NCBI RefSeq assembly: GCF_035594125.1
Contig: NC_087191.1
Location: forward strand, 6,149,967-6,213,966
Reading direction: 5' to 3'
Origin: Scylla paramamosain
Taxonomy: Eukaryota > Arthropoda > Malacostraca > Decapoda > Portunidae
DNA: 64,000 nucleotides
Position numbers and translations under genes: made by a program. The notes beneath the pieces are model-generated. The model worked only from the letters and a program-made list of their open reading frames with translations. It ran no database searches and was not told where the DNA came from. Of the stretch, positions 53,001 to 64,000 are shown one piece after another; within the stretch, counting starts at the first letter, position 1; each line of letters opens with the position of its first letter.

Positions 53001-56000
53001 TGTGATACAAGAATATTATCAAAAAAGTTAATTTTAGCTTTTTTCGGAATGTTATGTACCAAACTCTAAAGTGAATGCAAAGCCACCTACATCAGGAAAT
53101 TAAACGACTTTACGAGAAACCTTACTTTTGAGTGTTTTTCAGTATGTTAGGCACCAAAACGATAATAATATGGAAATCACTCAATATGGGAATCCAAAAC
53201 AAAATTACTGAAAACGTGTCTTTTCCGTGTTTTAAGTAGAAAAACGCTAAAAAGAATGCAAACCAACCAATATGAAGAAATAGAATAACATTACCAAAAA
53301 TGTATATTTTGAATGTTTTTGAGCTTGTTACCTAAAAAATAAATGCAAAAATGGATGCAAAGTATTGCAAAACAAAAGGACATTTTGAGAAACGTGTATA
53401 ATGAGTGTTTTATAGTTCCACAAGAACCAAAAGGCAAAAAACGCAAAAACTAGTGAACCTAGAGAAGTTTCTTAGATACCAAAATGATGAAACACTTTTA
53501 ATTGAGAAACAGAATTACCTTACAAAATGTGTGTATTTTGAGTGTTTTTCACATTCTTAGTTACGAAAATCCCAAATTACATGCGAAACTAGCTTTATGT
53601 GGGAAATAAATGACATTACCAGGAAAGTGTCTTTTGAGTGCTTTTGAGCGTTATATGCAACAAAGCACTAAAAAGCAGAACAATCACATTACATTGGAAT
53701 AAAACCAAATTTTACGAAGAATAAAAAGAAAGAACAAGCTTACCAAATAAGTGTATTTTGGGTGTTTTTCACATTCATAGTTACCAAAACCCCAAATTGC
53801 ATGCGAAATATTGTGGGATAAAAATGTGGGAAAAAAAATGACATTAACATAAAAAAAAGTGTTTTTGAGCGTGTTAGGAAATAAAGCACTAAAAAGCAGG
53901 GAAATCACATTACATAGGGATAAAACCAATTTTTACCATCAACTTCCCTTTAAGATTTTTTGAGCTCCTTACATACAAAAACGCTAAAACGCATGCAAAA
54001 ACACCCTTTATGGAGAAACAGAATAACATTACCAAAAACACGTATTTTGAGTGTTTTTGATCATATTACCTATAAAAACACTTAAATACATGTTTGGGAA
54101 ACGAAAAAAAACATTACGAGAAACGTGTATTATGAGTGTTTTTAAGTTTCTTAAGTACCAAAAAGCTAAAAGCCACAAATAACACTCTTTATGGAGAAAA
54201 AAATAAATAAATAAATAAAAAAAAGCTATTTTCTTATTTATTTTTTTTATTCATATTCATAGGTACTGAGATGCCGAAAGTTTGGCAAAATTCAGGGAAA
54301 TTATGTGGAAAAAAGAACATTATCGAAAAAGTTAATTTTAGCTTTTTTTTTGGACTGTTATGTACCAAACCCTAAAGTGCATCCAAAGCCACCTATATGG
54401 GGAAATTACACGATTTTAGCAGACCCTCTCTTTTGAGTGTTTTCTTTTTTAGCATGTTAGGCATCAAAAGGATGAATAATATGGAAGTCACTCAATATGG
54501 GAATGCAAAACAAAATTACTGAAAACGTGTCTTTTCCGTGTTTTACGTACAAAAACGCTAAAACGGATGCAAACCAACCAATATGAAGAAATAGAATAAC
54601 GTTACCAAAAAGGTATATTTTGAGTGTTTTTGAGCCTCTTAACCACAAAAAACGCGAAAATGGATGCAAAGCACTCTATATTGGGAAACAAAAGAACATT
54701 ACGAAAAACGTGTATAATGAGTGTTTTATGGTTTCACAAGAACCACAAGGCAAAAAACGCAAAAACTCGTATATATGGATAAGTTTCTTAAATACCAAAA
54801 TGCTGAAACTCATGAATAACACTCTTAATTGAGAAACAGAACAACCTTACTAAATGCGTGTATTTTGAGTGCTTTTAACATTCTTAGTTACCAAAACCCC
54901 AAATTGCATGCGAAACCACCTTTATCTGAGAAAAAAATGATCTCCTTACATACCAAAACACTAAAACGCATGCAAAACACCCTTTATGGAGAAAAAGAAT
55001 AACATTACAAAAACATATATTTTGAGTGTTTTTGATCTTGTTATCTATAAAAACGCTTAAATACCTGCAAAGAACCTTATGTTTGGGAAAGGAAAGGACA
55101 TTACGAGAAACATTTATTATGAATGTTTTTAAGTTCCTTAAGTACCAAAAAGCTAAAACCCACAAATAACACTCTTTATTTAGAAAAAAAATTAAAATAA
55201 ATAAATAAAAAATATAGGATTTTTTTTTTTTTTTTTTTGTTATTCATCTTCATAGGTACCGAGATGCCAAAATTCTGGCAAAATTCAGGGCAATTATGTG
55301 ATAAAAGATAATTATCCAAAAAGTTAATTGTAGCTTTTTTTTCGGACTGTTATATACCAAACCCTAAAGTGCATCCAAAGCCACCTACATGGGAAAATTA
55401 AACGACTATACCAGAAACCTGTCTTTTGAGTGTTTTTCAGCATGTTAAGCAACAAAACGATAAATAATATGGAAATCAATCAATATGGGAATACAAAACA
55501 AAATTAGTGAAAACGTGTCTTTTCAGTGTTTTTCGTAGAAAAACGCTAAAACGGATGCAAACCAACCAATATGAAGAAATAGAATAACATTACCAAAAAT
55601 ATGTATTTTGAGTGTTTTTGATCATGTTACTTATAAAAACACTTAAATACATGCAAAGAACCCTATGTTTAGGAAAGGAAAGGACATTACGAGAAACGTG
55701 TATTATGAGTGTTTTTAAGTTCCTTAAGTACCAAAAAGTTAAAACCCAAAAATAACACTCTTTATAGAGGAAATATAATTAAATAAAAAATAGGATTTTT
55801 TTTTTTATTAATTTTCAGAGGTACGAAGGTGCCAAAATTCTGGCAATATTCAGGGAAATTATGTGAAAAAAGAATATCATTTTAATTTTCATTTAATTTA
55901 ATTAATTTTAATTTTAGCTTTTTTTCGGACTGTTATGTACCAAACCCTAAAGTGCATTCAAAGCCACTTCTATGAAGAAATTAAATGACTTTAACAGAAA

Positions 56001-56744
56001 CCTGTCTTTTGAGTGTTTTTCAGCATGCTAGGCACCAAAACGATAAATAATATGGAAGTATCTCCATATGGGAATCCAAAACAAAATTACTGAAAACATG
56101 TTTTTTTTCAGTGTTTTACGTAGAAAAACGCTAAAACGGATGCAAACCAACCAATATGAAGAAATAGAATAACATTACCAAAAAGGTATATTTTGAGTGT
56201 TTTTGAGCTTGTTACTTACAAAAAAACGCGAAAATGGATGGAAAGCACTCTATATTGGGAAACAAAAGGACATTACGAGCAACGTGTATAATGAGTGTTT
56301 TATAGTTTCACAAGAACCACAAGGCAAAACACGCAAAAACTCGTGTATATGGAGAAGTTTGTTAGATACCAAAATGCTGAAACTCATGAATAACACTCTT
56401 GATTGAGAAACATAACAACCTTACCAAATGCGTGTATTTTGAATGCTTTTCATATTCTTAGTTACCAAAACCCCAAATTGCATGCGAAACTAGCTTTATG
56501 TGGGAAAAAAATGACATTACCAGAAAAGTGTCTTTTGAGTGTTTTTGATCGTGATAGGTAATAAAGCACTAAAAAGCTGGGCAATCACATTACATGGGAA
56601 TAAAATCAACTTTTACCGAGAACTTGCCTTTAACTGTTTTAAAGCTCCTCACATACCAAAACGCTAAAACGCATACAAAACGCCCTTTATTGAGAAACAG
56701 AAAAACATTACCAAAAACGTGTGCTTTGAGTGTTTTCCAGCTTA
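50011..56744 (+). repeat. Satellite domain III: 11-monomer higher-order repeat
   Basis: The 11-mer resumes right of the CR1, as in domain II. Anchors are at 50,726, 51,845, 52,959, 54,262, 55,255 and 55,820. The first spacings are 1,119 and 1,114 bp. The 1,303-bp unit contains an extra partial stretch joined at about 53,720 (m8 into m6/m7). The 993-bp unit lacks m8 near 54,940 (m7 to m9). The 565-bp unit jumps from m4 to m10 near 55,598. It ends in a type-d monomer near 56,744, where pentamer-type satellite begins. No gene is present. Confidence 0.92.
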
Positions 56745-58327
56745 TATTTAAAATTTTCAAAATATATGTAAAGGACCCTATTTCGGGTAACGAAACGACA
56801 TTCCCGGAAACATATTGTTTTATTACTTTTAAGCATAGTAGACATCTAACGCTAGAAAAAAAAATATGGAAAATACTCTATATAGGAATACAAAACAACT
56901 TCATGAAAAAAAATTTTTTGTGTGTTTTGAGCTTATTACGTACCGAAACTCTAAAATGCGTCGAAACCACCCATTATTAAAGAAACAAAAGAACGTTAGG
57001 AAAAAGGTGTGTTTTGATTTTTTCTTGAGCTTATTAGGTAATAAAACGCCAAAATTCATGCAAAATACCTTATATAGGGAAACGAAACGATATTAACAAT
57101 ATTCCCCATGTCAGGTACCAAAACGAGAAAATGCATACAAAGAACCCTAAATGAAGAAACAGAACAACACTACCAATATCTTGTGTTATGAAAATTTTGG
57201 AGTTTGTTAGGTACTAAAACGAGAAAGTGCAAGCAAAGCACTCTATATGGGAAAAAAAAAATTAATTTTTTTTTTCTATTTCTTATGTACAAACACATTA
57301 AAACACATACAAAATAACGTGTAATGGAGAAACAGGACAACATTGCCAAAAACGTGTATTTTGAGTGTTTTTGAGCTTCATAAGTACCAAAATGCCAAAA
57401 TACATGCAAAGAACCCTCGTTGCAGTAACGGAACGATATTACCAGAAAATTGTCATATGGGTTGTTTTTGGGGTATATTAAGCACCATATCGCTGAAAAA
57501 AAAAACATTTTTTTTTTTTGTTTCTTGCGTACCAAAACACTCAAACGCGTGGAAAATAACTTTTTATGGAGAAACAACATTTGTATTGAATGTTTATCAG
57601 CTTTTTTAGATCGCAAAACACCAAAATGCATGCATATTACCCGATATTAGGAAACGAAACGATATTAACAGAGAAGTGCATTATGAGATTTTGTCCAAAA
57701 CTCAAAAATATATGAATAACACTCTATATAAAGAAACAGAACAATGTTACGAAAAACGTGTATTACAAGTTTTTTTACAAAACGCCATTCATGGGAAAGT
57801 AGAACAACATTACGAACTTGTGTGTTTTAAGCGTTTTCCATCTTGTTAGGTACAAAGACGACAAAATGCATGCAAAATATCCTATTTAGGGTAATAAAAC
57901 GATTTTACCAGAAACGTGTCATTTGGGTGTTTTTTTTTTTTTTACATCAAAACGCTGATAAGAATGGAAAACACTATACATGGGAAAATAAAACATTATC
58001 AAAAACGTATCTTTTGCGTGTTTTGGAGCTCATTACGTACCAAATCGCTAAAACGCTCCAAAACAATCTTTATGGAGGAACAGAACATTACCAAACACGG
58101 GTGTTTTGAGTGTTTTTAAGCTTGAAAGGTACCAAAACGCCAAAATGCATGCAAATTACCCGATATTTTGAAATAAAACGATATTAACAGAAAAGTCTAT
58201 TAAGAGTGTTTTTTTGAGCTTGTTATTTACCAAAACGATAATGTGCATGCAAAGCACTCTATTTGAGAAAAGCAAACAACATTGCAAAAAAAAAACTTGT
58301 CTTTTAACAACGCGTGCAAAACACCTC

Positions 58328-59868
58328 TTATTGAGAAACCTAACAACATTACTGAAAACGTGTGTGTTTAATATTTTCCAGCTGGTTAGATACTAGAACG
58401 ACATTAACAGAAAACGTGCCATTTGGATGTTTTTGAGCATATTAAGCACCAAAACTCTAAAACACATGAAAAATACTTTACATGGGAAGACAAAGTAACA
58501 TTATCATCGTGTGTATTTTGAGGGTTTATTTTCTTATGTACCAAAACGCTAAAACGCGCGAATATTTGTATATATGGAGAAACAGAATAACATTACCAAA
58601 AACCTACTGTGAGTGTTTTTCTTTGTGTTTAGGTACCAAAACTCCAAAATGCATACAAAGCACTCATACAGATTGCTTTATATGCATTATGGATACAAAA
58701 ACGTGCGTTATGTTTTTTTTTTTTTTTTTTCTTAAGCTCGTAACATACCAAAAAGTTCAAACATGCAAAACGCTCTTTATGGAGAAACAAAGCAACGTTG
58801 CCAAAAACGTGTTTTTTTTTTTTTTTCCAGCATGCTGGGTACCAAAATAACAAAACACATGCAAAGCATCCTATTTGAGTTAACGAAACGGCATTCCCAG
58901 AGATGTGTCATTTCTGTTTTTTTTAGCCACAAAAAAAAAAAAAAAAATTATAAAAACATTGAAAACACTCTATATGGGAAAATAAAACATTATCAAAAAC
59001 ACGTCTTTTGAGTGTTTTTGAGCTTCTTCCGTACCAAAAGTCTAAAACAGTGTAACACTGTTTATAGAGAAACAGAACAACATTACCAAAAAATGTGTTT
59101 CTTCATTGTTTTTGAGCTTGTAAGGTAACAAAACATCAAAGTCCATGATAATCACCCGATATGGGGAAACGAAACGATATTAACAGAAACGTGTGTTATA
59201 ATTGTTTTTTAACTTCTTCTGTACCAAAACGCTAAAAACACGTGAATATCACTATATTGAGAAACAGAACAGCATCATCAAAAACTTGTATTATGAGTGC
59301 TTTTCTCAATATTAGGTACCAAAATGCTAAAATGCATATAAAGCACCCTATAAGAAGAAACAGAATGATATTCCAAAAACCTGTATTATAAGTGTTTCTA
59401 CCAAAACGCTAAAGTGAATGCAAACTCCCAATAAGGCAAAAACAAATAACAATAACAAAAACGTGTCTTTTGAACGTTTTTCTGCTACTTAGTACCAAAA
59501 CGCGGAAACGTATACAAAACGTTGTTCATGGAGAAACAAGTACATAACCGAAAATTTGTCTTTTCATTGTTTTCCAACTTGCTGGGTACCAAAACGTGAA
59601 AATGCATGCAAAGTACCCTATTTGGGTAGCGAATCGACATCACCAGAAACGTGTAATTTGTGTGATTTGAGCATATTAGGCACGTAAACGCTAGAAAGCA
59701 GAGGGAAACAAAGCAACATTATCAACAACGTGTCTTTTAAAAAATCTTAAGCTTCTTACGTACCAAAACGCTGAAACATATGTAAAACACCCTTTAAGGT
59801 GAAACAAAACTATATTAAGAAAAACGTGTGTTTTGAGTGTTTTTGAGCTATTTAGGTAACAAACGCCA
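58328..59868 (+). repeat. Segmental duplication B, copy 2
   Basis: Partner of 37,787-39,299 on the same strand. Here the left flank is ordinary plus-strand satellite (gcgtgcaaaacacctcttattgag). Copy 1 begins at a strand switch, so this copy probably keeps the ancestral left flank. The right flank also continues as normal monomer where copy 1 meets (AT)n. Copy 1 is therefore the rearranged one at both ends. Confidence 0.88.
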
Positions 59869-61561
59869 AAATGCATCCAAAGTATCCGTTACTGGGAAAC
59901 GAAACGATATTAACAGAAACGTGTGTTATAAGTGTTTTTCAACATTATTGATACCAAAACACTAAATTACGTGAATCGCTCTCTATATGGAAAAATAGAA
60001 CAACATTACCAAAAACATGTATTATGAGAGTTTTTGTCATGTTACATACTAAAACGTCAAATGCAGACAAGCACCCTATATGACAAAAAAAAAAAAAAAA
60101 AAGATTACTAAAATGGTGTATTATGAGTGTTATTAAGATTGCTAGGTACCAAAACGCCAAAATGCACGCAAATTACCCTATATGTGAATAGCAAACAACA
60201 ATACTAAAAGCATCTTTTTAGTAGTTCCAGCTTATTATGTAACAACCCTCCAAAATATATACAAATCACCCTATCTGGGGTTAGAACACGACATTCCCAG
60301 AAACGTGTCAAAATGGTGTTTTTTGAGGATATTAGGCACCAAACGGTAAAAAGGAAGAAAAACATTCACTATAAAATATCAAAACTGTGTATTTTGTTTT
60401 TTTTTTTTAAGCTTCTTACGTACCAAAACGCTAAAACACGTGTTAAATACCCTTTAGAGAGAAAATGAACAACATTACCAAAAACGTATGATTTGTGTGT
60501 TTTCCAGATTGTTAGGTTTAGGTATTAAAATGCCAAAATGAATGATTTGATATATCTAAAGGAAACGATATTAACAGAAACGTGTATTATGAGCGTTTTT
60601 TTTTTACTTCTTATGTACCAAAGCGCTAAAACACATGAATAGGAATCTATAAGGAGAAACAAAACAACATTATATAAAAAAAAAAAAAAAATTATTATGG
60701 GTGATTTTCTCCATGTTAAGTGCTAAAACGCCAAAATGCATACAAAACACCCTACATAAAGAAATCAGAACATTATCTAAAACGTGTATTATAAGTGTTT
60801 TGAGCTTGTTATTTACCAAAACGCTAAAAGTGCATACAAAAAATCCTTCATGGAGAAAGAAAAAAATTGCAAAAAAAGACCATATTGAGTGTTGTTGAGC
60901 TTCTTAACTATCAAAACTGCAAAATGAATTAAATCACCATTTTACGAGTAGTAGCCGAACGAGATTACAAAAAAACAGCTCTTTTTTGAGTGTTTTTGAA
61001 AATCTTATGTACCAAAACGCTCTGTATTGGAAAAGCAAACAACATAAACAAAAACATGTATTTTTAGTGTTTTTCAGCTTCTTACGGACCCTTTATAGAG
61101 AAAGAGAAAAAAAACATTGCATAAAACGTGTTTATTGAGTGTTTTGAGCTTCTTATCTACCAAAATTGCAAAATGCATGCAAAGCACGGAGCGACATTAC
61201 GAGAAAGATATTTTTTGAGTGTTTTTGAGCTTCTTATGTATCAAAACGCTAAAGCGCGTGGAAAACACGTTTTATGGGGATACATTACAAAAAAAAAAAA
61301 GTGTGATTTGAGCGACTTCCAACTTGTTAGGAACTAAAACGTGAAATTCAATGAAAATATCACGATATTGGATAAAAAAAAAATATTGAAAGAGTATTAT
61401 GAGTATTTTCAGCTTCTTAGGTTAAAAAAAAAAAACGCTAAAAAACGTCAATAGCACACTATATCTAGAAACAGAACAACATTACTAAAAACGTCTTTTA
61501 TATGTTTTTGAGCTTCTTAGGTGCTAAATCACCAAAGTGCATGCAAAGCACCCAGTATGGA

Positions 61562-62412
<851 letters not shown>

Positions 62413-64000
62413 AAGAACTCTATTTAAGGAAACGAAACGATATTAACAGAAACGTGTATTATGAGTGTTTTTATTTTTATTTTTTTATGTACCAAAACGC
62501 TAAAACACATGAATATTACTCTATATGAGAGAGAAAAAAAAACATTAACAAAACCAGTAGCAAAACCACCAGAAACTTGTCATTTAGGTGTTTTGAGCGC
62601 ATTAGGCAGCAAAACGTTAAAAAAGCAAGGAAAACATCCTATATGGGAAAACAAGATAACATTAACAAAATCGAGTGTTTTTGAGCTTCTTACGTACCAA
62701 AACGATAAAAGGCGTCCAAAACAATATTAGCAAAAAACGTATGTTCTGAAATTTTTTTTTAGCTTGTTAGGTAACAAAACTCCAAAATGTATGCAAATTA
62801 CCCTATATAGGTAAAAGAAACGATATTAACATAAAGGTGTATTATGTCGTTTTCAGCTTCATAGATACCAAAAGTCTAAAACACGTGAATAATACTATAT
62901 TTGCAGAAACAAAACAACATTACCAAAAGCGTACTTTATGAGTTTTTTTTTCCCCATGATAGGTACCAAAACGCCTAAAAGCATAGTGAACACCATACAT
63001 AAAAAAAAAAAACAGACCAACATTACAAAAAACTTGTATGCTGAGTGTTTTTGAGCTTGTTAGATACAAAAACACCAAAGTGCATGCAAGACAACCTGTA
63101 TAGGAAAAGCAATCAATATTAACAAAAACTTGTCTTTTGAGTGTTTTTCAGTTTCTTACGTACTAAAACTCTAAAACGCATGAAAAACACCCTTTATGGG
63201 TATTGTGAGAGTTTTTCCCGATCATTAGCTACCAAAACGTCAAAATCCAGACAGCACACTATTTGATGTAATAAAATTATATTACCGGAAACGTGTCATT
63301 TGAGTGTTTTGACAATTTTAGAAACCAACCCCACAAAAAAAATAAAGAACATGGAAAACACTCTATATAGGAAAAAAAAATATATAACATCGAAAACATG
63401 TCTTTTGAATGTTTTTGAGCTTCTTACGTACCGAATTTCTAAGAAGCGTGCAAAACATCCTTTATGGTGAAATAGAACATTACCAAAAATGTGTGTTTTG
63501 AGTGTTTTTGAGCTTGTTGGGTACGAAAACGCCAAAATGCACACAAATTAACGGACATTGAGAAACGAAAAGTTATTAAGAAAAAATATTATTATGAGTG
63601 TTTTTCAACATCTTATGTACGAAAACACTAAAACACGTGAATATCACTCTATATGGAGAAAAAAGCATTAACCAAACAAATGGGTTTTTTCCTCATGTTA
63701 GGTACGACAATCTATACAGAATACCATATATAAAAAAACAGAACAACATTACCAAAAACGTATATTATAAGTGTTTTTGAGCTTCTTAGGTAATAAAATA
63801 CTGAAACACGTGATTAGCACATCCATTTAGGCGTTTTGGTTTCTAAAAAGCTGGAAAACGCTTAAATCATACGTTTTTGGTAATGTCTCCCGATAAAGGC
63901 TATTGTGCACGCGTTTTAGCATTTTGAAACGTAAGAAGCTCAAAAACACTCAAAAGACACCATTTTGATAATGTTGTTTTGATTTTTATATAGAGTGTCT
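62413..64000 (+). repeat. Segmental duplication C, copy 3 (runs off the window)
   Basis: Third copy of the segment. It is closer to copy 1 (39,574 onward) than to copy 2 at its start, for example aagaactctatttaagg as in copy 1 against aaggaccctatttgagg in copy 2. It lacks the (AT)n expansion of copy 2 (only tatataacatcg at about 63,373). It includes the start of the inner inverted block at about 63,821. The right end is outside the window. Confidence 0.88.
63821..64000 (-). repeat. Small inverted block in duplication C copy 3 (partial)
   Basis: The strand switch (cacgtgattagcac then atccatttaggcg) is the same as at 41,016 and 44,486. The minus-strand block continues to the window edge, so its right junction cannot be seen. 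Confidence 0.85.

Overview
This window is eukaryotic, AT-rich, repetitive DNA. I find no host gene, rRNA, tRNA, CRISPR array or bacterial-type operon in it. About 57 of the 64 kb belong to one satellite family with a monomer of about 97 bp. A typical monomer reads: a T-rich box (TATTTTGAGTGTTTTTGAG), a GTTAGGTACC box, an AAAACGCCAAAATGCATGC box, then CACCCTATATGGG, GAAACGAAACGACATTACC and AAACGTG. The remainder is three degenerate copies of a CR1-like non-LTR retrotransposon and five long (AT)n arrays. The retrotransposon and (AT)n richness resemble an invertebrate, perhaps a decapod crustacean. That is an inference from recalled protein style and has not been tested by any search.

The satellite is organised in nested levels. 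(1) The monomer of about 97 bp. (2) Five monomer types in fixed order (a-b-c-d-e, about 0.49 kb), recognised by their first bases and their box between the T-run and GGTACC. (3) An 11-monomer higher-order repeat of about 1.10 kb with the order b'-b-c-d-e-a*-b-c-d-e-a, where a* is a 149-bp fused 1.5-mer. This fills 1-16,539, 22,055-27,492 and 50,011-56,744. Elsewhere there is a looser pentamer or 7-8-mer arrangement. (4) Kilobase-scale segmental duplications of the satellite with whatever is embedded in it.

Layout: 11-mer domain I (1-16,539, with an inverted 0.49-kb block at 1,837-2,329); pentamer block and CR1 nest (16,540-22,054); 11-mer domain II (22,055-27,492); small inversion (27,493-28,003); forward pentamers (28,004-31,091); 6.7-kb inverted domain (31,092-37,785); forward mosaic with three-copy duplications and small inverted blocks (37,786-45,644); second copy of the pentamer block plus CR1 (45,645-50,010); 11-mer domain III (50,011-56,744); forward mosaic to the end (56,745-64,000).

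The CR1 copies date events. An old, 5'-truncated CR1 inserted into a type-d monomer. That satellite segment was then duplicated about 29 kb away; both old copies share the same in-frame lesion, GVPQGS changed to GVTKGLL. A younger CR1 then landed inside the old one in the left copy only. The young copy keeps the catalytic aspartates but carries a one-base frameshift. Four of the five (AT)n arrays lie at, or within about 50 bp of, places where duplicate alignment or satellite orientation breaks. This suggests that these arrays are rearrangement points or scars.

Nothing here looks like a new protein-coding system. The unusual content is structural: a hierarchical satellite with quantised inversions, fold-back junctions and break-associated (AT)n arrays.
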